Numbered from the stretch's first letter, positions 8,615-18,125 are shown. The stretch is 64,000 nt of DNA from Lewinellaceae bacterium (GCA_020636005.1 JACJYR010000001.1:1064001-1128000), one strand, 5' to 3'. The notes: a model not told the origin generated them from the sequence alone. A program made the numbers and translations.

Positions 8615-11600
8615 GTGCCCTGCATCCATTTGTCAGCACTTTTATTGAGCCTTAGCATCTTTTGTTCCGCCCAGGAACTCCTGGTGAATGCTCAGCTTTT
8701 CACGGTGGAGGATGGACTTTCCGACCGATCAGTTTTTTGCATGGCCCAGGACAACCGAGGTTTGGTTTGGGTGGGCACCGGAAATGGGCTTGATCGCTTC
8801 GATGGCGAGGAATTCACACCTGTCCCTGATGAAAATGGCCGTTTTTCGGCAGGAATGATCACAGGTATCAAAATGGACAGGGATGGCCTGCTCTGGATTC
8901 AAAAAAACCGGGAACCTGTCATCCTGTTCGATCCTGAAAAGGAAACCATCCTGCCCCTGGAAAAAGTAGGCGTGGCCAAAGATGAAAAATTGGAATTGGT
9001 GTATTCGGGCGGCCAGGGAAGCGCTTTCTATTTTCGCAACGAAGAAGGAAGGGTATTCTATTTGGATCCCAGGCATCTAATTGCCCCTTTTGGGAAGATC
9101 CAACTCACATCCAACGGGCATGTTAAACCGACCTCGTGGAACACCCTGCTAACTGGCAGCACCGGCTCCCAGTTTATGGACGAGCTCGGCATGGACGGCC
9201 ATGTCGTCCGCCGTTTCCCGATTGGAAAAACCTATCACGATCTTTACGAACCCGCAGACAACCAGCTCTATTTTGTCATTGATTCGAAACAATTTCTGCC
9301 GCCGTTTCTTCACGACCTCCTTTTTTCCATTGAAAAAGAAGGGCCGCCCACCCCCATTGTGCTGACCAGGGGCGGATCACCTATCAGGATTGCCGACCTC
9401 CAGGTTACGGTTCCTTTGTATCTCCGTTTCATCAAAGACAGCCAGGGCAGGATGTGGCTGGTGTCCAACGAAAAGGTCTGGTTGTTTAATAAAGACGGAG
9501 AATTCGAGCAGGATCTCACCCAACAATTACTTTCGCTTTCAAAAAGCAATTGGAAAGCCAACCACCTGTTCATTGACCGGAAAGACCGCCTTTGGATAAG
9601 TACCGGGTTGGGCTTGTTCCTGATTGAGCTAAAAGAAAACCCATTCCATCATTACCTGACCCAAACGGACAACCCGAGCATAAGAGGCATCATCGAATTG
9701 CCAAATGACCGGATACTGGCCGGCACCTACGATGGCACCAAAGTGTTTGATAAAAAGAGCGGCGAAATCATAGCAACAGCGCCCGGATATGCCCTCAGTT
9801 TTTCTAATGGTGGCGGCGACACCATTTGGGGGGGCATGCATGGCCATTCCTTATTGCTTTATAAGAAAGGAGATGATTCATTTCACCGCTTGAACAGCCT
9901 CACCAACACTGCCAATGTCGAGACCAAAGTACCCTACTATGATCCGTCAACGGGCGCATTGTACATCGGCACCAACAACGGCCTTTTTATTTCCGTGGAC
10001 AAGGGCTTGCCGTGCCAGCCTTTTCCAACTTTGAATGCTTTCGGCGACCTTTCCCACCAGGATATTTTCTGTTTCTATGCGGCGGGAGACAGCATCTGGA
10101 TTGCCAGTACAAATGGCCTTTACCTGCTCGACAAAAAAAGGGGGATTGCAGGGCACTTTCTGTTCCCCTTTAATGATATCCGCCATTTGCACGAAGACAG
10201 AACGGGCATTTTTTGGCTGGCCACGGCCGGCGGTGGGCTTATCCGCTGGGACAGGCGGCAGGGCGCTACCAGACAATACACCACCAGGGAAGGCCTGTCT
10301 CACAATGTGATCTACGCTGTTTACGAGGACGCAACCGGCCACCTGTGGCTGCCCAGCAACAATGGGCTGATGCGGTTTGAAAAGGAAACTGGCGAGGTCG
10401 TGGTTTTCCAACCGGAAGATGGCATCACCCACGAGGAATTCAACACTTATTCCCATTTTCAGGGAGCGGATGGCCGACTATATTTTGGCGGGCTGAACGG
10501 CATCACGGCCTTTTATCCAGAAGAAGTTTGCGCAGCAGAAAACGATGCCCCTTTTATCGTCACCCAACTCCAGCAATTTGATTCAAATAAGGGAAAACTG
10601 GTCAACAAAACAAAGGACTTTCTCGATACCAAAAGGATTTTACTGAAACCGGGCGACAAATTTTTCATCCTTGATTTTTCCCTGCTCGACTTTGCCGCCC
10701 GCGGCCATATATATGGCTGGCGTATAGATGGCCTTGACAAGGAATGGAATTATCAAACCGACAATTCGTTGCGCCTCAATGCCCTGGATTATGGCCATTT
10801 TACCCTCCACATCAAGGCCAAGGGGGCAGGAGGCCAATGGGCCAGGGAGGAGCTGCACCTGCCTATTGATGTGCCCAAGCCATTTTACCTGCAATGGCAT
10901 TTTATCCTCACTGCCATTTTTTTGCTCATCCTTGCCGCAGCGTTGTTGGTTTGGTGGCGCATCCGGCATTTGCGCCGGGAGGCCCAAAGGTTGGAAAAAA
11001 TCATTGCGGAGCGGACGGAGGAACTGAGGCAGAAAAATGCAGCACTTGAAATTGCGAATCATAATAAAGACCGCTTCTTCGCTATCATCGCCCACGACCT
11101 CCGCTCCCCGCTCATCTCACTGGGGGGAATTGTCAAAAAAGTCAGCTTTCTGATGCAACGCAACCGGGTGGATGAGGTGCAGCAGCTTGGCCAGCACATC
11201 GGGCAGGCGGTTTCACAGGTGCATACGCTGCTGGACAACTTGCTGAACTGGGCCCTGGTGCAGGATGACCGTTTTCCAAACAGGCCAGTGATCATTGATC
11301 TGCCGGAGGCCTTGAACGAAATCGTGGAACTTTATCGCAACACCGCCGAGGCCAAAAACGTGGGCCTGCACGCCGGTGCCCCGTCAGGCTGCCAAATCTG
11401 CTGCGACCGGAATGCACTCTCCACCATCCTGCGCAACCTGGTGGACAACGCCATCAAGTTTACCCCGCCCGATGGAGAGGTTTCTATCTCGGCCTTTCAG
11501 GAAGGGGGGCGTACCCTGATTCAGGTAAAAGATTCCGGCTTGGGCATGAGTGAAGGCACCTTGTCCAATCTTTTTTCGCTGGGCGGGCGAAACAGCAGCC

Positions 11601-11743
11601 AGGGTACGGCAGGGGAAAAAGGAACCGGCCTTGGGCTGGTCCTGGTCAAGGATCTATTGGATCTGAACAACGGTACCATCGAAGTTTTGAGCCAGGGGGG
11701 CTGCGGCACTACTATCCGGGTGGGTTTTCCGTCATTGGGTTGA
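8615..11743 (+). CDS. Sensor histidine kinase with two-component-regulator propeller
   Basis: The product is 1042 residues from a GTG at 8615. No in-frame ATG lies between this codon and the upstream stop, and the next residues form a signal peptide (HLSALLLSLSIFCSAQ). The periplasmic part (about 25-680) carries many propeller repeats of the form G.SD..V.....D..G..W.GT..GL...D, ending in a Y_Y_Y domain (~690-755). One membrane segment (~760-782) leads to a short coiled coil and the kinase core: H-box IIAHDLRSPL with His827, N-box NLVDNAIKF, G1 DSGLGM and G2 GTGLGL. Unlike the HTCS hybrids of Bacteroides it has no receiver or AraC domain, so it must signal to a separate regulator. The LytTR regulator whose gene ends only 22 bases away, converging, is the obvious partner by inference. 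Confidence 0.92.
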   Translation: MPCIHLSALLLSLSIFCSAQELLVNAQLFTVEDGLSDRSVFCMAQDNRGLVWVGTGNGLDRFDGEEFTPVPDENGRFSAGMITGIKMDRDGLLWIQKNREPVILFDPEKETILPLEKVGVAKDEKLELVYSGGQGSAFYFRNEEGRVFYLDPRHLIAPFGKIQLTSNGHVKPTSWNTLLTGSTGSQFMDELGMDGHVVRRFPIGKTYHDLYEPADNQLYFVIDSKQFLPPFLHDLLFSIEKEGPPTPIVLTRGGSPIRIADLQVTVPLYLRFIKDSQGRMWLVSNEKVWLFNKDGEFEQDLTQQLLSLSKSNWKANHLFIDRKDRLWISTGLGLFLIELKENPFHHYLTQTDNPSIRGIIELPNDRILAGTYDGTKVFDKKSGEIIATAPGYALSFSNGGGDTIWGGMHGHSLLLYKKGDDSFHRLNSLTNTANVETKVPYYDPSTGALYIGTNNGLFISVDKGLPCQPFPTLNAFGDLSHQDIFCFYAAGDSIWIASTNGLYLLDKKRGIAGHFLFPFNDIRHLHEDRTGIFWLATAGGGLIRWDRRQGATRQYTTREGLSHNVIYAVYEDATGHLWLPSNNGLMRFEKETGEVVVFQPEDGITHEEFNTYSHFQGADGRLYFGGLNGITAFYPEEVCAAENDAPFIVTQLQQFDSNKGKLVNKTKDFLDTKRILLKPGDKFFILDFSLLDFAARGHIYGWRIDGLDKEWNYQTDNSLRLNALDYGHFTLHIKAKGAGGQWAREELHLPIDVPKPFYLQWHFILTAIFLLILAAALLVWWRIRHLRREAQRLEKIIAERTEELRQKNAALEIANHNKDRFFAIIAHDLRSPLISLGGIVKKVSFLMQRNRVDEVQQLGQHIGQAVSQVHTLLDNLLNWALVQDDRFPNRPVIIDLPEALNEIVELYRNTAEAKNVGLHAGAPSGCQICCDRNALSTILRNLVDNAIKFTPPDGEVSISAFQEGGRTLIQVKDSGLGMSEGTLSNLFSLGGRNSSQGTAGEKGTGLGLVLVKDLLDLNNGTIEVLSQGGCGTTIRVGFPSLG

Positions 11744-11765
11744 AAGGCACGGTTTACCGCGCTTG

Positions 11766-12509
11766 TTATTTCAATAGCTTAAACCTTTCGAGCAGTTTAT
11801 TTTTGAAGTTCCTTCCCAGGGGAATTTCGTTTTCACCAATGAAAACCTTGCCCGAGCCGGTGTCAATGGCATCTATCATCAGCAGGTTGACGATGAAGCT
11901 CTTTTGGGCAGGGCAGAACAGCTCGCCGGGCAATTCTCCCAGCATCTTTCTCATAGAACTTTTCACCACATATTTCTTCAGTTTTGTATGCAGGGTGCAA
12001 TAGTTGCCCTCTCCCTGCACAAACAGGATTTCTGCATAAAAGACCTTGTACAGGATGTTGTTGTGCTTGACGAGGAGACTATCCTTCACGACCAAATCTT
12101 CTTTCCACCGGGCATCGGCTTCCCCCAGCATGTCTTCATTGTGCAGGGCCTTTACGGCCTGCTCGATGGCACTTTGCAGGGTAAGTTTGTCGAAGGGCTT
12201 CACGATATAGCCAAACGCAAAAGTGTCCCTGGCCTGTTCATACAACTGCTTATCGGCGAATGAAGTGGTGAAAATAACCGGGATTTGTAGGTACTTTATT
12301 TCTCTGGCGATGTCAATACCACTAAGTTTGCCCTTCAGTTCAATGTCGAGGATGATGAAATCGGGCTGTTCTTCCAGGATGGTGGACAGGGCGGTGCCGC
12401 CGTCGCTGAGAACGCCCATGAGTTGGTAGCCCATTTCGGCAAGGAGCATCTCCACGTCGAGGGCTGCTGATGGGTCGTCTTCAACCAGTAAAATGCGCAA
12501 AGCTTCCAT
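11766..12509 (-). CDS. LytTR-family response regulator
   Basis: The product is 247 residues from the ATG at 12509 (MEALRILLVEDD). A start 13 codons upstream would only add an atypical tail. Residues 1-120 are a receiver domain with the acidic pair after LLVE, phospho-acceptor Asp55 (FIILDIELKG), Thr in IFTTSF and Lys in YIVKPFD. Residues ~145-245 are a LytTR DNA-binding domain (EILFVQGEGNYC, KSFIVNL, LGRNFK). Proteins of this class act as dimers at imperfect direct repeats in promoters. The gene converges on the propeller kinase gene with 22 bases between stop codons, so the two are probably a cognate pair transcribed separately. Confidence 0.93.
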   Translation of the reverse strand: MEALRILLVEDDPSAALDVEMLLAEMGYQLMGVLSDGGTALSTILEEQPDFIILDIELKGKLSGIDIAREIKYLQIPVIFTTSFADKQLYEQARDTFAFGYIVKPFDKLTLQSAIEQAVKALHNEDMLGEADARWKEDLVVKDSLLVKHNNILYKVFYAEILFVQGEGNYCTLHTKLKKYVVKSSMRKMLGELPGELFCPAQKSFIVNLLMIDAIDTGSGKVFIGENEIPLGRNFKNKLLERFKLLK

Positions 12510-12796
12510 CGTGTCAGGTATTTTATAAAAGGCCGGGAAAAAAGGCAAAACTGCCTGATTGTTTTGTCTTTTGGAAAAAATTGTCTTAGTTAGATTATGG
12601 TGTAAAAACCACCGTGGCTTGTTCCCCTGGCTCTGGATAAAGGATCGGGGGGAAATGAAGCGGACAATTCAATGGATGCCTGAATAGATCCCGTGGCAGC
12701 GTATTTTTACCAAATACCAGAACAACAGGGGCAAATAGTGACGCACCGGCCCCGATAAGTCACATGATAAAAGGATAAAAACAATCAAAACAAAAC

Positions 12797-13552
12797 ATGG
12801 AAACTCCCACTCCCCTGGCCTACACCTGCGACTATACCGTGCAGACCTACGATATAGAAAACCGCCGCCGCATGACCGTGGCAGCCCTGGTCAAGCTAAT
12901 GCAGGAAGCGGCTATGCAAAACGTCATGGAAATGAAGCTCTCCGCCTGGGACATGGAGCCGCAGCATATTTCCTGGGTCTTGCTGCGCAAAAGCATGAAA
13001 ATAATGCGTTTGCCCAACATCGGGGAGCGGGTGAAGGTGGTAACCTACCCAGCCGGTTTTGAAAAGTTTTTCACCTACCGCGATTATAAAGTTTTTGATG
13101 AAAACGGGGGCATGTTAGCTTACTCTTCCTCTACCTGGTTGCTGATGGACACCCAAACGCGCCGCATGGCCCGTATCCCCGAATTTATCCTAGCCTTTGA
13201 AAAAGATATGCCACCGGCGGATGAATGCCTGCCCCGCCCCGATACCAAGCTGCCGGCTTTTGGTACGCCCGACGCTGCCCTACCCTTCCGGGTCAATTGG
13301 CACGACCTGGACTTCAACGGCCATCTCAACAACGTTTTCTACATCCAATGGATGCTCGAAGCCCTGCCCGACCAGGTACTTTTGAACGGCACCCTAAAGG
13401 AATTTGATATTATTTACAAAATGGAAGCGCACTGGAAGGAAGAGTTGGTTTCAGCAGTACAGCAGGTGGGCGACCACCAATTCCTTCACCGATTGAGCAG
13501 GAAGGAAGATGGCAAGGAGATGGCGTTGGGGGCAAGCTGGCTGGAGGGTTGA
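12797..13552 (+). CDS. Acyl-ACP thioesterase (FatA/FatB-like)
   Basis: The product is 251 residues with two hot-dog folds in tandem, the normal size for the bacterial acyl-ACP thioesterase family. The second fold contains the active-site loop NWHDLDFNGHLNN, in which Asp172, Asn174 and His176 correspond to the D-x-N-x-H catalytic residues. The enzyme releases free fatty acids from acyl carrier protein in the cytoplasm. An A-rich stretch (ATAAAAACAATCAAAACAAA) precedes the ATG, typical of this phylum, which makes little use of Shine-Dalgarno pairing. It is divergent from the response regulator and converges on the S41 protease gene, so it is likely a single-gene unit. Confidence 0.9.
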   Translation: METPTPLAYTCDYTVQTYDIENRRRMTVAALVKLMQEAAMQNVMEMKLSAWDMEPQHISWVLLRKSMKIMRLPNIGERVKVVTYPAGFEKFFTYRDYKVFDENGGMLAYSSSTWLLMDTQTRRMARIPEFILAFEKDMPPADECLPRPDTKLPAFGTPDAALPFRVNWHDLDFNGHLNNVFYIQWMLEALPDQVLLNGTLKEFDIIYKMEAHWKEELVSAVQQVGDHQFLHRLSRKEDGKEMALGASWLEG

Positions 13553-13560
13553 GCGGGGTA

Positions 13561-13592
13561 CAGGAAAATTTTCGATGGGCAAAAATTTCCTG
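13561..13592. terminator. A/T-rich hairpin between convergent genes
   Basis: CAGGAAAATTTT pairs with AAAAATTTCCTG at 11 of 12 positions over an 8-base loop. It lies just after the thioesterase stop and before the S41 protease stop. It could end transcripts from both sides but is weak in G/C. Confidence 0.4.
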
Positions 13593-13630
13593 AAAACACC
13601 GATACACCTACATACTGAAACACAAATCAA

Positions 13631-15292
13631 CTATTTAAGGCTTAGCGGTTTTTCCTTTTTCAAATAGTCCAGGGTTTTAATCACGGCCCGGTCTTCGAGG
13701 TTCATCACGGCGAAAAAACCTTTTTCTGACCAAAGCTGCCGTGCAAGGCTGGCTTTCAGGTTGATCATTATTTCCGCTTTAGCCTGACGCCACTGGCGGT
13801 CATTTTTCTTCGCTCCCCTGGCAGTGGCAAAAGCAAGGAAGCCGTCCAGCATTTGGTCGTCCACTTTGAAATTCGCCACGTAATCATCCAGGCTCATTTC
13901 TTTGAAGTTGTCGCGGTGGCTTTCCAGGTAGCGGAACGTGAAAGTCGGCACATAAGGATGGTATTTCAGGTAGCCACCACTCACCTGCACAGAGTCCAAC
14001 GGGACAAACACATCCGGCTGGATGCCGCCGCCGCCATACACTACCCGGCCACCCTTGGTGTAATATTTTGTGGTATCGGCAAAATGGATTTTATTTTCAT
14101 CGTAGTATTCGCCGTTTTCGAAGCGGTCGGCGAGGTCGTGTTCATACTCGTCCCTGCTTTTGTAATCCTTCTGGATACAACGCTCAGAGGGGGTGTAGTA
14201 GCGGGCCACTGTTAGCCGGATAGCCGAGCCGTCCCTGAGCCGGTATTGCTCCTGGACGAGTCCTTTCCCGAAGGTGCGCCTGCCCACAATGACGCCCCGA
14301 TCCCAGTCCTGGATGGCCCCGGCAATGATCTCGCTGGCGGAGGCTGAATTTTCATCTACCAGAATGCCTAGGTTTTCAATGTCGTAGAAATTCCGCCCGG
14401 TGGACTTATATTCGCTGCGGGGTACGTTGTTGCCTTCGGTATAGACGAGCAGTTTGTCTTTTTCATCGAAAAGCTGGCTAAGTATATTGGTAGCCTCCTG
14501 CAGGTAGCCACCGGGGTTGCCCCGCAGGTCAATGATCAGGTCTTTCATTTGGTGGTTGTCCACCAGGTCTTCCAGTGAGCGCATGAACTCTTCGTAAGTG
14601 TTGGCGCTGAAGCGGAGGATTTTGATGAAGCCGGTCTTATCATCCAGCATATAGGCCACTTCGATACTTTGCACGGGAATCTTGTCCCTGGTAAGGGTAA
14701 AATGCTGGATGATTTTGTTATTGCCCCGGCAGATGCCTATGTGGACTTTAGAGCCTTTTTCTCCTTTGAGGCGGGAAAGAATGCCCTCCTGGTCGATGTT
14801 GTCGCCGATGCAAAGCGAGTCTTCGATGGTTACGATTTTGTCACCGGGCAGCACACCTGCCTTTTCTGCAGGCCCGCCCGCTATGGCGTTCACGACCATG
14901 ACCGTGTCGTCCACCACGATGAATTCGATGCCGATGCCATCGAAGCTTCCTTCGAGTTGGTCGTTCACTTCTTTTAACTGTTCTGCCGATATGTAGCTGG
15001 AATGAGGGTCGAGTTGAAAAAGGATATTATCAATGGCCTCTTTGACCAGTTCGTCCTTGTTCACATCGTCCACATAGCGGGATTCGATGTAGCGGATCAA
15101 TTCCTCCAGTTTGCCCTGGCCGAGGGTGCTGGGCAGCAGATCGTCCTTTTTTGGCACTTCGATGGCAGCCACGGTGGGCGGGTTGTTCTGCATGCGGGTG
15201 CCAATCAACATACCCCCTACCAATACCAGGGAAAACAACAAAGGCAACCAAATATTGAGCTTTTTCGGCACCGGATTCAGATCGTAGTTCAT
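13631..15292 (-). CDS. C-terminal processing peptidase, S41 family (CtpA-type)
   Basis: The product is 553 residues. One N-terminal membrane segment (residues 13-32) anchors it with the rest in the periplasm. A PDZ domain (~110-190, with GIGIEFIVVDD and AGVLPGDKIVTI) precedes the protease domain, which has LIIDLRGNPGG and the Ser-Lys dyad in ENSASASE (Ser318) and FGKG (Lys343, spacing 25 as in E. coli Prc). A C-terminal helical extension of ~130 residues is usual for Bacteroidota members. The family trims C-termini of envelope proteins or degrades misfolded ones. The gene has its own upstream region, which contains two copies of the dispersed element. Confidence 0.93.
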   Translation of the reverse strand: MNYDLNPVPKKLNIWLPLLFSLVLVGGMLIGTRMQNNPPTVAAIEVPKKDDLLPSTLGQGKLEELIRYIESRYVDDVNKDELVKEAIDNILFQLDPHSSYISAEQLKEVNDQLEGSFDGIGIEFIVVDDTVMVVNAIAGGPAEKAGVLPGDKIVTIEDSLCIGDNIDQEGILSRLKGEKGSKVHIGICRGNNKIIQHFTLTRDKIPVQSIEVAYMLDDKTGFIKILRFSANTYEEFMRSLEDLVDNHQMKDLIIDLRGNPGGYLQEATNILSQLFDEKDKLLVYTEGNNVPRSEYKSTGRNFYDIENLGILVDENSASASEIIAGAIQDWDRGVIVGRRTFGKGLVQEQYRLRDGSAIRLTVARYYTPSERCIQKDYKSRDEYEHDLADRFENGEYYDENKIHFADTTKYYTKGGRVVYGGGGIQPDVFVPLDSVQVSGGYLKYHPYVPTFTFRYLESHRDNFKEMSLDDYVANFKVDDQMLDGFLAFATARGAKKNDRQWRQAKAEIMINLKASLARQLWSEKGFFAVMNLEDRAVIKTLDYLKKEKPLSLK

Positions 15293-15442
15293 ATTGGGTC
15301 AGTTTGCGGATGGAACGCAGTAGTTTGAAATTGTTGGCCTTATTTGATGTTGTTTGCAATTCATGGTGCCTGCCTCTTGTTTTCAATTATTTTCAAACGA
15401 CAAGCCGGCCCTACTCAAACGACATTTTTATTAACCAACAGC

Positions 15443-15538
15443 AAGGATCGAAGGAAAAATAAAACGGCTCCCGAAGCCTGCTTGGGATTGTATTTAAAAA
15501 AACCCTTTCATCGCAGGGCTTTCCAGGATCAATCCTGA
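15443..15538 (-). repeat. Diverged partial copy G of the dispersed two-hairpin element
   Basis: It begins AAGGATCGAAGGAAAAATAA, like the other copies in this orientation, and then diverges. The main hairpin is replaced by a different but paired sequence (TCCCgAAGC / GCTTGGGA with one bulge). The second stem (AAACCC / AGGGCTTT) is recognisable. Its far end is missing where copy A starts in the opposite orientation a few bases on. Confidence 0.6.
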
Positions 15539-15545
15539 ACTGGCT

Positions 15546-15658
15546 TAGTAACGATGAAAAAATAACTTCGCTATTTTGATTTTGAAACCCTAGCACTGGA
15601 AGGGTTTTTTAAAAATAATCCCGATTTCACATCGGGATTATTTTTCCTTCGATCCTTA
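15546..15658 (+). repeat. Copy A of the dispersed 113-bp two-hairpin element
   Basis: Near-identical to copies B, C, D and E. It starts TAGTAACGATGAAAAAATAA and ends TTCCTTCGATCCTTA, with TA at both edges. A perfect 12-bp stem (AATAATCCCGAT / ATCGGGATTATT) around loop TTCAC occupies its right half and a GAAACCC / GGGTTT stem its left half. It sits in the divergent gap between the S41 protease and the Lrp regulator. Confidence 0.9.
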
Positions 15659-16271
15659 AGGAGGGAAGTTATTTTTTTCGTCAACACTAAATGGAGGGGG
15701 AACAGCGGGAGGTCGTCCTTGAAATATTTCAATTATTACTCCAAAAACAACTTTTCAATCCCGTTGGCAACTCCATCAATTATTTCAATAGATCAGTAAT
15801 CAAAGGTTTTAAAAAATGCAAAACGGCTAAGCGGGAGAACAGGATTTTGAAATCTTTAAAAATCCAACCAGTGCCATTCCGTAAAAAAACTTGTTTCCCC
15901 GACAGCGGGATTCGCAAATTTAGACATTTACCTTAATGCCTTGCCGAAAGAAATGTTTGAACAGGCTCCGGCTTTTTACACTGCCGTTTCAAACCATCCT
16001 CAAAAAAGTCAGCGCCACATACATAGTACCCCTGCATCACCAGCCCTGCGCCTCCGTTGCCTGTACTCTATGGTGGTGTTTTTTGTAATTGTGATAGGGT
16101 TCTGGCTATGCTTTAAAATATTTTCAACAGCCTTAAAAATATCCTTACTTTATTGAAGGTGATAAATCATTTACCCTATTTTAGTGCGATTCTTTGAAAG
16201 AATGAAAAATAGCTGGCTGATTGACTGTTGTCGAATAAACTTTTAACCGCCCAGCCTTGTAACCATTTTCT
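15659..16271. other. Gene-free stretch upstream of the Lrp/AsnC regulator
   Basis: About 600 A/T-rich bases. Short open frames occur at 15691-15936 and 15941-16156, neither with a recognisable product. The second ends in a 28-residue hydrophobic peptide that starts at an ATG at 16070, but there is nothing to support it as a gene. I see no RNA gene. Confidence 0.5.
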
Positions 16272-16745
16272 ATGAGCGGAATAGACAAACTGGACCGGCA
16301 GATCCTTTCCATCTTGATGAACAACGCCGAAATAGCTTACACGGAAATTGCCAAAAAAATAGGCTATGTCTCAGGCGGAACGGTGCATGTGCGCATGAAA
16401 AAAATGAGGGAAATGGGCATCGTGCAGGGAGCCAGCCTCGTAATTGACCACGCCAAATTGGGGTATGATATTTGCGCCTTCCTCGGCATTTATCTCGACA
16501 AGAGTTCTTTGTACGACGATGTTTCGGAGCAGTTGAAAAAAATCCCGGAGGTCGTTGAAGCTTACTACACAACTGGGCTTTACAACATCTTCGCCAAGAT
16601 ATACTGCAGGGATACCCGCCACCTGCGCGACGTGCTGCATGACAAAATCCAGAACATCGCCGGCATCCAGCGGACTGAAACTTTCATCTCCCTCCAGGAA
16701 AGCATTGACCGGCCGGTGGACATCCTGATGGACGAAAAAGAATAA
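16272..16745 (+). CDS. Lrp/AsnC family transcriptional regulator
   Basis: The product is 157 residues, the usual size. The N-terminal winged helix-turn-helix starts LDKLDRQIL-like (KLDRQILSILMNNAE) and includes the recognition helix region GYVSGGTVHVRMKKM. The C-terminal RAM/ASNC domain (~70-145) has the usual beta-alpha-beta pattern with a G-containing ligand-pocket loop (YYTTGLYNIFAKIYC). Such proteins form octamers and sense amino acids or similar small molecules. It reads in the same direction as the secreted CARDB-like protein but with a 156-base gap, so co-regulation is possible but not shown. Confidence 0.93.
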   Translation: MSGIDKLDRQILSILMNNAEIAYTEIAKKIGYVSGGTVHVRMKKMREMGIVQGASLVIDHAKLGYDICAFLGIYLDKSSLYDDVSEQLKKIPEVVEAYYTTGLYNIFAKIYCRDTRHLRDVLHDKIQNIAGIQRTETFISLQESIDRPVDILMDEKE

Positions 16746-16901
16746 CAAAGGATCTTAAAGCCGGAAACTGCCGGATTGCTTACTGCCAAACAACACAAGT
16801 ATCTGTGAAAAACACTGCCCTTCCCCCTCCTTAGGTAGCTGGCCAACCATTTACGGCTGTTGGCAGTTTCTTTCTCTAACCTGGACAATTCATCAAATAG
16901 C

Positions 16902-17870
16902 GTGGACATATTGACGAGAATAAGGCTTTGCATTTTCCTTTTTTCCCTGTTGGGCAAAAGCGGGACTGTCGCTTTTTGCTACACTGGAAGCCCTTATCCC
17001 TGCTCTCCCGTTTTTCACGATCATAAGCAAACGCTCACCGTTGAAGAAGATACCGTCAAGTACCGTGGCTATCGGCTCGACCTTTATGCCTTCGAGGTCT
17101 TGAAGAAAACGGACGATTGGATAAAGGTAAAATGCACCATCGTCAACTCTGGCCGGCAAAATGTCAATTTGGGCAAAGAGGGGACTGAACATTGGGTGCA
17201 AATGAACTTCGATCAGTCGCTTTTCGACCAAAAACTCGGGGGCTTCAGGGAAAATATCCGCTATGCCCTTGCCGCCGAAAAATTCAAGTTGGATGCAGGG
17301 AAAATGGTGCGCAGCTACGAGCTGAAATTCTCCACCACACCGCCCATGAAGCCGAGAGAAGAGCCTCCGCCCGTTTTTTCCGGCAGCCAGGACCCCCCAA
17401 AGCCTTCCGACTCTATTGCTGCCAAAGGCGGTGGCGACGAGACGGTAACGGAGGAGGATTTCACATTGAAAAAAAAGGAAGCATGCCCCGACATCTACTT
17501 TGCCGATTTGCGTATTCTGGAACAGGACGAAAAATGGGCGACCGTCGAGTACACCGTCACCAACCAGGGCAAGGGCATTTTCCATGTATATGGTGAAAAG
17601 GAAGGGCAGGAAGACAACCTCGCCGTGCGGGCTTACATTTCGGGCGTTCCTGTTTTGTCGAGGGGGGCAATGCCCATTGGCGGCCAAATCATCCAGGAAG
17701 ATGGCCGATCCGGCGACCTGCTGCCGGGCGAAAGCTATACCGGAACCTTAAAGCTGGACGTGCGCAAAAAGACCCGCTACCTGAAAAGCCTCATCCTTTC
17801 CCTGGAATCCTACCAGTTTGCAGAAGAGTGCGACAAGACGAACAATACGGGGGCAGTAGTTTTGGATTAG
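16902..17870 (+). CDS. Secreted CARDB-like protein with two Ig-fold regions
   Basis: The frame is open from 16860 but has no upstream ATG. GTG at 16902 or TTG at 16911 gives the best signal peptide (RIRLCIFLFSLLGK followed by small residues), so I take GTG. The mature protein has two similar halves. Each starts Y...LYAFEVL / IYFADLRIL, continues with a ...DDWIKVKCTIVNSG or EKWATVEYTVTNQG strand motif, and resembles a CARDB or late-embryogenesis-type Ig fold. A Pro-rich linker with charged residues (about residues 155-185) joins them. Function unknown. The second half ends with EECDKTNNTG, the conserved end of CARDB domains (x.D..N.). The non-ATG start makes the exact N-terminus uncertain. Confidence 0.75.
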   Translation: MDILTRIRLCIFLFSLLGKSGTVAFCYTGSPYPCSPVFHDHKQTLTVEEDTVKYRGYRLDLYAFEVLKKTDDWIKVKCTIVNSGRQNVNLGKEGTEHWVQMNFDQSLFDQKLGGFRENIRYALAAEKFKLDAGKMVRSYELKFSTTPPMKPREEPPPVFSGSQDPPKPSDSIAAKGGGDETVTEEDFTLKKKEACPDIYFADLRILEQDEKWATVEYTVTNQGKGIFHVYGEKEGQEDNLAVRAYISGVPVLSRGAMPIGGQIIQEDGRSGDLLPGESYTGTLKLDVRKKTRYLKSLILSLESYQFAEECDKTNNTGAVVLD

Positions 17871-17933
17871 ACGTAAGGAAAGGGGTATGACAGGCACGGT
17901 ACGCACATGGCAAATCCCGGAAATAAAATAAAG

Positions 17934-18083
17934 AAGGAGGCTGAATCAAAAGACCCTTTTTACGATGCAAAACGGACGATTTACGATTTAAAAAGTATTC
18001 AAAATACTGAAAGTTCATATTTTGGATATCGTTACAATCGTAATTCGTAGCTCGTAAGTTGGCGCTTATGATTCAGCCTCCTT
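17934..18083. repeat. Inverted-repeat-bounded 150-bp segment between convergent genes
   Basis: The ends are perfect 15-bp inverted repeats (AAGGAGGCTGAATCA at 17934-17948 and its complement at 18069-18083). Inside, ACGATTTACGATTT and AATCGTAATTCGT pair imperfectly, so the fold extends inwards. It lies between the stops of the CARDB-like gene and the sigma factor gene. It may be a MITE-like relic or a large bidirectional terminator. Confidence 0.7.
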
Positions 18084-18125
18084 GCTCGTTGTTCGCCTCA
18101 CTTCTCACCCACCACATTTTCTTCC

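Noticed and set aside
16070..16156. A 28-residue hydrophobic peptide upstream of the Lrp regulator gene
   Set aside because: A/T-rich DNA easily yields such frames. No ribosome site, neighbour or conservation can be shown.
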